A stretch of DNA of 64,000 nt. It comes from Ahaetulla prasina. Taxonomy: Eukaryota; Chordata; Lepidosauria; Squamata; Colubridae. The position numbers and the translations under genes were made by a program. Positions 10,717 through 64,000 of this stretch are shown piece by piece. The stretch's first letter is position 1; each line of letters opens with the position of its first letter. The stretch spans positions 301,210,516 through 301,274,515 of the forward strand of contig NC_080539.1 in NCBI RefSeq assembly GCF_028640845.1. The letters are read 5' to 3'. Below the pieces are notes generated by a model, which was not told where the DNA came from, did not search any database, and worked only from the letters and a program-made list of their open reading frames with translations.

Positions 10717-13330
10717 AGCCAGTTATCAGAAGTTTTCAAGTATTTAGATATCCAAAATGTAGCAGCAACACATATTTCTATTTTTTCTCTCTGCTTTGGG
10801 GAGTAAAATTAAATTTAGATTATTTTTTTTAATGGTGCTAGATGACAATATTCAGTGGATAAGTCATTCACCCATAGTGTTCCGCAGAATACCATTTCTT
10901 CATGCTACTTATATCTAAATAAAACCATTAGTGGGAGATCATATGGAGCTTTGGAGTGGGAGGGATTCTAAGTTTAGGATTATCTGTGTTACATTCCCAA
11001 ATTGGATGATGATCTATTGCTACAAGTTTTGAAATTTAATATAGCTTTGCCATAACTTAAAGGCACAGTATTGCCACGTTTGGAATCTAGAGAGGGATAA
11101 GTGAATTAATACTGTGAAATTGTGTTGTATAAATTGCCCTTAAATGGGGAAGTTTTGAGTAAGTATTGTATTGTAATTGCTCAGCTGGTACTCTTCTCAA
11201 AACAAAGCCAATATATTTGCCATCCTTATCAATATGAATGAATTATTGGCTTGCTAGACCAAAAAATCAGAGCCCCTCTTTGAGGGAGATGGGAGACTTA
11301 GATATATGGAAGATAGATAGGATAGACAGACAGACAGACAATAAAACATTGAGGGCCAGAGTTTGATTTTATTTTTAAAAATCTTTCATAGAATTTTGCA
11401 GCTCTTCTGTCTGGTAATCTCAATTTGATTTTTTGTCAATGTAAGCAATAAGGCAAAAAGGATTTGTATCTACAAATGGTAATCCTGTGTAATTGGTATG
11501 GGCTAAACCAGGAACTAGCTGGAAAGCTGATGTAAAGTCAGTTATATAAATTATTATTTTTCTATTTGTTTATTCACTTAATACAGTTGTTATAACGTTC
11601 TGAATTATGTTGATAAGACTGCATGTACTTTCTAGCTGGTGGAATGCTTGCAATAGCGTATTAGCTTGCAATTTCTAATTTAGAAACTATCTTGCATATA
11701 TTGTAATAGCGTCAACTTTATTAGGGTAAAATTGAACTTTAGCAGCACTTATGGCAAAAAAAATCCTGCCCTTACTATTAACAGAAGATGCTGCTCATGG
11801 TATGTTTGCAATTAAAGCTGGTAACCACATCTACACTTTTTTCTTACTAAACAAATTTATGACAGATTGAAGATTTCAGCAGGCCATATGCAACTTGGAA
11901 TATAAGAGAGATACCTACTTTATTAAAAAGTGTGAACCAACAAATTAAAGAAATATATATATATATATATACATTGTGTTTCCATAAAAAATGAGAAAAA
12001 GGATTAAAAGTGTAATAAATAAGGATGGCTTGGTATTATGGATTTGGAGTTTAGGAATATATGGAATGAAATGAAGGCCTATGTTGGATTATAAATTTTA
12101 ACATGCCATGATCAGCATGAAAGAAATAAGTTGAACTGATTTCCTTATATAGGCTAAATGAATTCAAAGTAAATATATGAAGGAAGAATGGATTGGTTGA
12201 GGGGAAGGAAACTCCAAAATAAGCATGGTTGGATAGAATTGATGAAATTCTGAGAAAGAAAGTGATGAGAAGTTTAAAGAATTGAAAGCAATATATGAAT
12301 CTATGTAAGGATGCAGTTGAAGATGAATATGATTTCCAAGGCTAGAAAGGAATGGAGAAATATAGGCAATCGTACATTTGTGGAGTAATTTTATTCTACT
12401 TTATATTTCTTTTCTTTTGTTTAGTCTTACATCTTTTAATTTTTTTGCTTACGATCTATTACACTTTTTGTGGATTTTACATTTCTTGAACAGGAAGAAC
12501 ATGATAGCCATGCATGTTTGTATATAATTGTTCTGTATTGAAATCAAACTATGGTGACCAATGGATTTCTTCTGAAGCAAGGTTTAATGGAGACTATGAC
12601 TCCTTCAATTCTCTATTTCAAACAATGAAATAGAGAACATTTCAAAGGAACTATGCATATTATAAAACAAAAATGCACAGTGTCTATTTGCTCAAAAGTT
12701 GTCATGAACTCTGTACAGCATGTCAGTAGCTATATTTGAAGAGTGGAGGCTTTTTGTTCTTCCACATTTTTCTATTTTATTATTTTTTAAATTTCATTGT
12801 GCCATTGTTTAGTAACAATTTAGTAACCGTAGAATTCGACTCTATTGAGCTACAGAGTTTTATCTCCCTCTGCTGATAAAAAGCAAGCTCTGCTAATTTT
12901 TTTAATCTGTGGTTTAATGGATTTGATTTGGTTCAGCAGATAGAAGAATAACTGAAACAAGGAAATCACCAGAATGAATATGACACAAGGTCTTTTTAGG
13001 GGTTGGTTAGATCTTAAAGGCTAAATTGCAGAAATATAATGTATTGTGTCCCTTAAAAAACAATCACAAAAATGTGTAATTTTCACTAGCTTTAATCAGA
13101 TTTTTGAGTGATGCAGTAATCTTGGGCCCTCACAATTCCCCTTTAAAATCCCTCAAAATCCTCATTTTTAAAAAAGAAAAGAAAAAAAGAGCAGAGTTCA
13201 AAAACATTACCCTCATCAACATTAGGAATCATTTGAGAATACTCCAACTCCTAGAATTGCATGCATCAAAAAGGTGTACCTTTGCATTTACCCTTTGGCA
13301 TATAATAATTAAAAAATTCTGGTGTGTGAT
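10717..13330. other. PCNX1 intron sequence, no confident feature
   Basis: AT-rich, with a short AGAT/ACAG run at 11303-11342 and an (AT)n run near 11952-11972. A stretch at 12180-12350 reads loosely like a decayed LINE but I could not confirm it. Confidence 0.4.
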
Positions 13331-13373
13331 ATTTTCATACCACACACACATACACACACACAAACACACACAC

Positions 13374-13568
13374 CAGGGGTGGATTCCACTTACCTTTGCT
13401 AGCGGTTCGTAACGGGAGCGCGAGCGTGTGTCACTTCTGGGCATACACAGAAACTTCTGTGCATGCGCAGAACATCCGTGATGACGTCAGGGCAGGTGGA
13501 CAGAGCCTCCCACCACCGTTACTACCAGTTTGCAAAATCCGGACCCAATCTATAGCAACCCACCACTG
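13374..13568. mobile_element. hAT-like MITE next to a CA repeat
   Basis: Left end CAGGGGTGGATT and right end AACCCACCACTG are near inverted repeats. The GC/CpG-rich interior (gggagcgcgagcgtgtg) is unlike the intron. It sits inside an (AC)n tract, so the apparent 8-bp duplication (acacacac/aaacacac) is weak evidence. Confidence 0.6.
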
Positions 13569-14328
13569 AAACACACACACAGAGTTAGCAGATACAAAGA
13601 TTTAGTCCATTTTATTTACAGTAGGTAGGAACTTAGAATTAAGCATTTTTCTTTACATTTTTCCTTTATTCCTTTATGAGGAATATCTGAGTAGGGAACT
13701 ATTTAGTAATTGTTTTTATCAGTAGCTAATAATCATGGGTTGCTAATATATAGTTTTAATTGCAGCAGGTTTCCCATGTTTTCATCAAGTAGTAGAGTTA
13801 TGACAGCAAATTACATACATTGACATAATTTCAAAGAAGCACTTCCTTATGTCTGTTTTAAGCATATTACCAATTAATATCACTGAATGCTCTTACATCC
13901 AAATATTATAAAGGGAAATTCTTTTTCCTCTCTTGTTTGTTTAATTATGTAATTATTTTTCTGCAAATACGTAAGTCCAATTTATGAGCTTTCTCTTACA
14001 GGAAAGGTAGTCTTACTGCTGTAGGAATTGGTAAGACCAATAAGGTGAAATTTTAAAATTTAACATTGTAAATATTTTAATTGTCTTGTTGTGTTTTTAA
14101 TGTTTGTGGTAACAAACTATGCCATACAAGGATGATGAAAAATGGGTATATAAATTAGCCAGCTTCATAAGTGGCCATGTGTTTTAATCTCTAATCCTGA
14201 TTACAATATCTTTTTGGGGATCTTTCTTATAAAAATCATTTCTTATTCATGATTTTTAAATTAGTGTGTATGTTTGTAAATAACAATATGTTTGTTGCTA
14301 CAGTGTTCAAAGATTTCATAATATTTAA

Positions 14329-56431
<42,103 letters not shown>

Positions 56432-59400
56432 CCTTCTTGGACAATTAACGCCTAGTCCACAATGTTTAGAAATGAAGTAAGGAGTCTCAGAAGGATACCC
56501 TAACAGCTCAAGTAATAGGAAGAGACTTGAATATGAAGTTAAGGGTAGGATGTCAGTCTCCAAAAGAATTAAGGGGGTGCTTTTGATATTTTTCAAGTTA
56601 GCTACTGAAGAAAATATTGTGCATGAAGGGTAAACAGGATATATCTTTTGCTTTATACGTTATTTTATCCATTGCAATGCTTTAAAACAACCCCATATTT
56701 TCCAAGTTTCAAAACAGGAGCATCTCATTTTTTCTAATTGTCTTGCCAAAAGATTTTGTTTCATTAATGTAGATTCTGTTCATTTTTTGAAACAGCTGAA
56801 AATTGTATAAATGTCTTGGTCAGTGTGAAGCTGAATGTTTCATTAACTGCAAGTGTAATCAGATTTTAAACTTATTTCTTCTAAGTGGGAAAAAAGATCA
56901 TTGAGAAAACTGCACTATTTTTTTTATGGCAATGCACTACAAAAATCTGAGATTGCTCAGAACATTTATTGATATAAATATATATATATATAAAAGAAAA
57001 TACCGTTATTTAAATTGCCTTTGGGATTAGTCACCTTCTCCTCCATATTCATATGATGGTAGGAAATACCATCATATTTTTGGCTAAAAATTGCCCAACA
57101 AGTTATTTATTCTTTCCTATTTACAATATATGGTAGATTAACCAGTAATCACAGGAGAAAATTCCAGGGAAGCCTAATTCATGGTGAAACCAATTGATAG
57201 CGTAAATTTTACCTTTTTACATAATAGGTTCAATCATACAATTCTGCATTTTCTTCCTCTATTTTTGTTACTTTCCAAGATGGAGTCAACAAAAATATGT
57301 TACTGGGCTCCTTTGAAAAAAATGTTTGCTTTTCTTTTTATGGACAACTGGATGAGATACATTGTTTTAAATAAGGTTGTGACTTTATCTCTGTTCTGGG
57401 ACTTACTCCTTTATTAAGCAAAATAGTTTACTTTTTAAAAAAAATTAAAGGATAAAAATCAGAAGGCATGTTGTATCATACTATCTGTATCAGTTTGCAT
57501 TTTAGCTCCCTTTAGTTGCTATTATGTTCTGTGACTTGAATTTATTTTCAATAATTATATATTCTATAATAATTGTACTTTGCATATAACTGTGAAACTG
57601 ATTTATGTTGCATATCATCGATTTTTACTGATTGGAATTTTTAGTGTGTGTTTTCAGGGAAACAAATTACTCAAACAGCAACAGAGTAAGGGGACAAAGT
57701 TGCAATTTTTTATCTTGCTGTTTCTATGACCTGCTCACAATGTTAATGGAAAGTTTTATATGTAGTGGTTGTTTCCTTCATGTGATCTGAAACTGGGCTC
57801 AGTGGGAAACAGAACAATTTGCAGTTGTAGCTTTTAGAAGCAGCCATCTTTTATTTTTGAACTATTCCTATGTTAATTATGCATGGGTAATCTTACAAGC
57901 AAAAAATTGCAGTGAAACATAACCACTGTACACTTAATGAACATAGTCAAATAATGTCGTAACATGAACAATCTGATACTATAAAAAACAGCCTTTGCGG
58001 CTTGCTGAGTAAAAGTAAAATCCAAATGCCATTCTTACTGCATTACAATCTTGACGGTACTTTGCAAAGCTGTTCACTGCTGCAGATAACTGTTGCTAGA
58101 ATCTGAAAAGCACAAAATTTGTCCGTGGGAGCAGCATTAATAATAAAATATAGAAAAAAGCTTCAAAAAGATTTTGCTATTCTGGTAAAATATACATCAC
58201 CTGCTAATGTCTGAATGCCCCCAGTTTAAACCCTGACACTATCATATTTTCATCATTTTATGAACGAGAAAAATCATTTTCTGAGTTTTGGTCAGCCATC
58301 TTACTTCACATTTTAATTGACAATTAAATATTCATTTATCTTTTTGACTTTCCCAAAAATAGAAAGAAAATGCAATCTACCTTTCAAAAAGATTAATCAG
58401 TCATTTTGAATATATTAAATCCATTGATAAAGAGAGTGCTTTTGACTGATAGATTGAATGAGGCAATGAACACTGTACTATAGAAAATTGAATTTTTCTG
58501 ATAAGATTTTTCTTTCCTATTTTTAATTATTAATAGGAACAGAAATGGCACTCTGTGACACAGGATACTCCACACTACTGATTATATTTGAAACTAAATA
58601 GGTATATTGAAAGAGAGGATAATTTCAAGACTTCTAATATATCTAGATACATTTAGAATGTGATAAATTTAGTTTAAATTATTTGATTAGCACAATCTCA
58701 ATCACACCTTTGTTAGATATAAATCTCATCTAATTAGCATTCATGAAAATATATATCTAGTTTTATTTCCAGATTTTTAAGATGTTCATCTCCCAATAAT
58801 TTGGTGGATTATCCTTAATATAGGATTAACTAGTGTTTATGAAAAAATTTTCTTTGTTTGTTGCGGTATATGAGCTTGGAAGCCAAATTTATTGTTTTGC
58901 AGCTTTTCATATGTGGACTTGGTGGCTTTCTTCATTTAATTTCTTCAAGTAGTTATGACAACCATTCTGAAAACTTTACAATTTTTTTTTTGCATTTGAT
59001 ACTAAGTCTTGTACAAAACTAGTAATCCACTAAATTAATTTCTATATTAAGCTATAATATTTATGTAGAAAAAGTTTATGAAAGTTAATTTGCCTACTAT
59101 CAATGTTTATAAATATATGCATAATAAACTGATAATCCATCTAGGCACTAATTTAATGTAAAATCACAGACGTATACTTAGCTTCCCAGTTAATATTTTG
59201 GGAAATTAAAAGAGAATTTTCTTTTACCTCACCCACCTCGTGAAATGCTTTAATTTTCATAAAGAACAAAATCTTATTATTGTTCAATATCGAGGTAATA
59301 TTCTGTAGATGTTCTTGTAACCTAGGAAATAGATATGGAGGGAAGGAAATGTTTTTGAAAAATTATATCTTTTACAAGGTGTTTTTTTTTTATTTGTTGC

Positions 59401-62238
59401 TTTTTCTACCCATGCTTGCTGCTGTTGGAGAATGACTAGTTGCATAGTTGCAATGTTATGTGAAAATATCAAATAGATGGTACGGAGTGTTATGGAAGAG
59501 GCCTTTGAAAACTTAGATTTGGGGGCACATTTTACCCAAACTGACACTGAAATGCCTTCTTAACAGATGAGATGAAGCAGTGACTCCAGCCCTTCAGTTC
59601 TATATATATTAAGTGGTAATAACTCTACCAATGGACTAGTGCATTTGAAAGAGCTTTTCAAAGCATACCTAAATACTTCATATTAGCTGTAGGTTCAGCC
59701 ACCATGGTTTTATATACCTAATTTTATTAAGAGAGATTTTTCTTACCTATTATATAGGTTCTACTTGTCTGGTCCTACTTGGTGATTGGTAACCTGATGC
59801 CATTAGCCCTGCAATGCTAGACAACAATTATAGCAGTATTTAATGTGTGCCTTAGTAAAATGGTGGTGAGTACATAAGACCTTGGTGGGAGCTACTGCCC
59901 ATATCTCGTTGTCCCCAAATTTTTTAAAAGATGGCTGCTCTAAAAGGCTTCATAGATTTGTATACACCGTTCATCAGCAAACATATTTGAAAATACCATT
60001 TAGATATTTATACTAACTTTACAAACGACCCAAATGGATGACAAAAGTCACTAAGGTTAAAAGTCAGACTTGTTACTTCTTTATGAACTCAGCCAGATAA
60101 TGAACTGCTTATTATTACCTTAAATAAGGGAGGGCGAGGATAAAATGAGTTGGAAAATGGAATATGTGCTTTGCATTTACCAGCATATGGAGAACTTGCC
60201 AGGGATAGGGTTATGTGTACTTTGTATGTGTCAGTGAGAGTATGAGCGTGTGGATGTGTGTATGTTGTTTGAAACAGCCTGTAAATATTGTCGCTGTTTA
60301 AAACTGGGAAAAGTTGACAGGATTTGTTTGTAACATGTTGCTTTGAAAAGACAGTATTGACAGTGAAGAAACAATGAAATTTAAAAAAAAAACCTTCTTG
60401 TCTCTTGTTTTATTTTCATGTTCAATTTTTTATATCGAAGACTTTTAAACAACTATGCATGGATGTTGTGTGTTTCATTACTCTTTACCGTTGAAAAACA
60501 ATGGTGAATATACCTTCTCTTCTGTTCTTTGAATAGAAATGACTATGTATTTTATTGCCAAGCTCCAAAGCTGTCATTGATTGTTTTGCATTTTTCAGAT
60601 GTGCATTTTACTGTACTCGTGCTATGCTTTAGCTCCTGCAATTATCATTATTCTCATTACATTTATGATAAATTGCAGCAAGGCATATCCCCCTCCCCCC
60701 CCAAAATTGAGGTTGGTCTTAGATAAGATTATAGTAATTATAATAATATTCAGTAATACACACAGTCACACACATAGGCTGAGGTAAGATCACTTGATGA
60801 CCAATATTATTCACTCTGTAAAAAGAGACCTTCTGATAGTGACCTTTTCTAACAGCAGGTATATTTGAGGGGATTTTCTGTATGCAACACTGAATTATGA
60901 CTGAAATCATGAGGAGTATGTGGATTTGAGAAACATGCCAAAAGAAATAAAGTGTGCCAGTGCTGTTTAAGTATGAAAAACATACTGACTTAGAATACAG
61001 GAACATTCAAAATCAACCATTCAAAACCTGGATAGATAGATTTCCTACTTTGTTTTTTATCTTTGCTTTTGTCCTGTCTATAAGAATTTATGCAAATTTA
61101 TACAAAATATAAAGCCAGATAAACCAAGGAATAAAGATTGCTTATGGCCATTAGCCATGCAGTAATTCTCTGATTAAATTAAGAATTGATGCAGAGACTT
61201 CACAGTTTCTCATTCTTACCAGATAGATCATTCTTACACAATAAATGACCTTCAGAGATTTTGATCACAACTCAGAAGGTGATTTAAGGAGCTGGTGCTG
61301 GTAAGTAAAATTTCATGAAGGAATGTTGGATGTAGAGAGGAAAGACAAGGCATTTTGGAAACTGTATTGTTGGAACAATGAAATAATAATTCTGAAAGAG
61401 ATATGAGAAATGAGTTAATGGAAGATGAGAGAAAGACGTTTGTGCTAGATGAAGGCCAATATTTTAATAGAGGAACTGATGTCATTTGGCAATACAGTAG
61501 ACTTTGGAGCACAATGAAGAGAGAAGAATTACATTGTGTGAGAAGTAAAAAAGCAAGATAGAGTGATCAGGATAGAATGGGAAATGATAGGAGTGAAGAC
61601 AACTATCAAAAAGGTATAAAAAGGCATGTAGAGTGTTATGAATAATACATATAATTGGGGGGTGGGGGTGGAAATGAGTGAAGACATGTAAATAATTTGC
61701 CATAAGAAATATCAAAATTATAATTTAACATCCACATGCTTTTGTCAGCCAGAATAGCCATCTATCAGCCAGAATAGGTCATTTTATATTGATGAGGCAG
61801 TATCCTGCAAATTTAACAAAAATTAGAAGGCCCAGTAGTTTTTGAAAATACTTTTTATCACATTTTGATGGGAAAATGTACCTTTTTGGGAAAATAGTTT
61901 GATTAAATCGAAAGGTTCATAAAAACATAATGAGCATATCCAAAAGTACTATACTGGGCTATGTTAAGAATTAAAAAAAATACTGATGTGGTTAGTTAAA
62001 GACTTGTTTAATGGTGATTCTTATTAGGACTGAGCATTTAATTTGATTCATTTAATCTATAGATTTATATCAAGCCCTTCTTCTAGGAGCTTACCACAGT
62101 ATATGTACCAACCCTATATTTTTCCCATCTGCAATAACTCTGTTACTGAGGTTAAATAGTCCAAAGTGCCCAGTTAACTTCCATGACTAAGATAGGCCCT
62201 GAACATGGTTCTCCATAATCCCAATTTTGTATCTAGGA
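56432..62238 (+). other. PCNX1 3' UTR and downstream flank
   Basis: AT-rich sequence following the PCNX1 stop, with T-runs and ATTTA pentamers and no convincing ORF. AATAAA hexamers occur near 59122, at 60946-60951 and near 61132. The one at 60946 is followed within about 20 bases by a GT-rich stretch (agtgtgccagtgctgttt), so a UTR of about 4.5 kb is plausible. The true end cannot be fixed from sequence alone. Confidence 0.5.
60946..60951 (+). terminator. candidate polyadenylation signal for PCNX1
   Basis: AATAAA hexamer followed closely by a GT-rich stretch, 4.5 kb after the stop codon. Other hexamers upstream and downstream could be used instead; chosen only on the downstream element. Confidence 0.3.
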
Positions 62239-62410
62239 CAGTGATGGATAACCTTTTTGTCAACGGGTGCCGAAAGCGCACACATGCCTGCACCCATAAT
62301 GCAATGTGTGTGCGACTCCCCCCCATGCCACGCCCCCTGTGCATGCATGTGTAACCCCCCCCCCGCACTCCCCTGCACATGCATACGCACACGTGATTCC
62401 CCCATGTCCT
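62239..62410. mobile_element. hAT-like repeat, CpG/TG-rich
   Basis: Begins cagtgatggataaccttttt, a common hAT MITE end; interior of acgcacacatgcctgcaccc type. The right end is not found. Confidence 0.5.
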
Positions 62411-62430
62411 CGTAGGCCTCCCCTTATTAT

Positions 62431-62532
62431 CATTCTTGTTATGTTGTGCTTTCTATGATTTTTTAATGTTGTAAACCACCCAGAGTCTCCTTGTTGTGAA
62501 ATGGGCGGCTAACAAATTAAATAAATAAATTT
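62431..62532 (+). repeat. old LINE/SINE 3' tail
   Basis: gtaaaccacccagagtctcc and gaaatgggcggctaac with a taaa-rich end: an older member of the L2-type tail seen elsewhere here. Confidence 0.6.
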
Positions 62533-64000
62533 GGTGGCATTCGAGTTAAACATCTCTTCTGATTTACCAAAATTCTTTAATGGGGAGTGGGGGAAGGAAT
62601 GAAGTTAATGAAGCAGTATAGTCTTCTATAAAGGCTTTGATTTCTTTGTTCTGCCATGGACAAATCTTCCCAGTGTTTATGGTTTCATTTCTTTTTTGTA
62701 AAGAGACTAATCTTGCCAAATCATATGCAGGACATCTGCCAAGTAAGCCAGTTTCAGAATAAGGTTTTCAGTATCTGCATATCTGATATTTATGACTATG
62801 CCTGTTTGAAGTCTACCATCTTGGCTAAGTATACCTGTGATGTTTGTATAAATTACCACATGTGCACACACATATATTTTAAAATAACAACCGGGGGTTA
62901 AAGAAAAGCAATTTGCACACAATCCAATTTTTAAAGATACTTTTTAATCCACTTTCATTATTTTTTTATAAATAACTCAAGGCAGCAAATATACGTAATA
63001 GTCCTCCTGTTCCTATTTGAAGCATCCCTACTTGCACAAATGATAACATCTAACTTTATGAATATTTACAATTTTTTGACTAGTACTATTGTGTACTGGA
63101 ATATTATTTATTTATAAAATGTCTACACCATCTATCTCACCTAAGTGTGACCATTTTGTGAGAATATTCCTCAAAATACATATGTGTATTTTTCCTGGAA
63201 ATCTCAAAAGAGGCTCTTTTTCTATTGAAAACAAAATCTGAACATTTTAATTTAAAATTTACTAGATCTAATTAGTACATCATAGGAAAGTTTGTAAATT
63301 TCCCCCCACTTCATTTAAATAAAAATGTATAAGTCGCAAATAAAAAAATACTTGAACCTTTTAGTTGGCAATCATTTGGCATGATTAAATCTCTGGGAGA
63401 ATTTTTTTCCATAACTATCAATGGGAAACACAGAATCGGATTTCTGATTAGGGAGTTTGACTTGAGCCCTAAGCAACCCAAGGCACATTATGTTATTTTT
63501 ATGTTTTCCAAATCAATTCCTTTAGTAGAACGCTTACACGTTACTGCTGTTGCTATACATATCTCTTAATGAAGCGTTCCCAGGTAAAAAGCACATTTGT
63601 TTTATTTTCAGAATAATCCAGTTTTGGATTTTACCCCTTGCATTTTTTTTGTGTGAACTAACACGATGCCTCCAGCAGATGGCAACAGCAATCCAACCTT
63701 GTGTTGTAACAGTCAACTGCACATTTCCTAGGAGTGTGAGCCCCATAAAGCCCTATAATTGCACAGTAAACAGTAGGATTTCACTGTAAAGCTTCAGTTC
63801 TTTAAAAAAAAAAAAAAGTAAGCGCAAGCAGGATTCAGGCACAGAGATGAAAGCATTTTAATACCAGGACGATGGATACAAAATCATCTGAAATAGGAGT
63901 GTTGTGCTAATGGTGCCATGGAACGAAGCCATGATGGATATCAACAGTTTAAAGCAAGCTGTGGGAGTCAAAACATCTACAATACCCTTTTACCACAAAA
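62533..64000. other. flanking sequence, nothing recognised
   Basis: AT-rich, no exon or RNA identified. 63650-63790 has a repeat-like feel (cctaggagtgtgagccccat) but no assignable family. Confidence 0.4.

Noticed and set aside
57181..57417. ORF in the 3' flank
   Set aside because: Short, hydrophobic by composition only, and within the likely PCNX1 3' UTR.
62174..62405. Gly/Arg/His-rich - strand ORFs
   Set aside because: Product of a TG/CA-rich hAT-like repeat.

Overview
This is vertebrate nuclear DNA. The repeats point to a squamate reptile, most likely a snake: tRNA-derived SINEs with an L2-type tail, CR1/Rex-type LINEs ending in AATAG-like pentanucleotides, L2 LINEs, many small hAT elements and a GATA array. 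The species is an inference; the host gene below is read directly from the sequence.

The window holds one host gene. On the + strand, 28 exons between 14354 and 56431 join in frame into the C-terminal 1463 residues of a pecanex protein, best matched to PCNX1. Every splice site is GT/AG, every phase agrees, and no exon is disrupted. The first part of the gene lies off the left edge, so positions 1-14353 are intron. After the stop at 56429-56431 comes an AT-rich 3' UTR or flank with no further gene recognised. Upstream exons (to about 35.2 kb) carry most membrane segments. Later exons carry the conserved cytosolic C-terminal pecanex domain and a Ser-rich tail.

The rest is mobile DNA. 3.1-4.1 kb: a Tc1/mariner relic split by a solo LTR. 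4.76-10.71 kb: a complete-length Ty3/Gypsy chromovirus on the - strand with identical LTRs, a 5-bp target duplication and a self-priming primer-binding site, but frameshifted genes. 13-23 kb: hAT-like and palindromic MITEs, a SINE and a Rex-type LINE end. 25.9-28.3 kb: a SINE-like stretch, a Tc1/mariner relic, then Penelope-like 3' ends partly head to head, with a hammerhead-like core, closing in a GATA array. 30.6-31.2 kb: a hAT element built on an 83-bp tandem repeat. 35.5-39.0 and 42.6-44.6 kb: two L2-clade LINEs. 41-56 kb: further hAT elements, SINEs, a CR1 end, a third Penelope-like copy and a Rex-type LINE.

None of these insertions interrupts an exon. Two come close: a hAT element ends 52 bp before exon 26 (as numbered here), and an L2 begins about 30 bp after exon 20. 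The most unusual readable mechanisms are the self-priming signal of the Gypsy element, the shared stem-loop tail of the L2 LINEs and a SINE family, and the conserved hammerhead-like hairpin of the Penelope-like copies.
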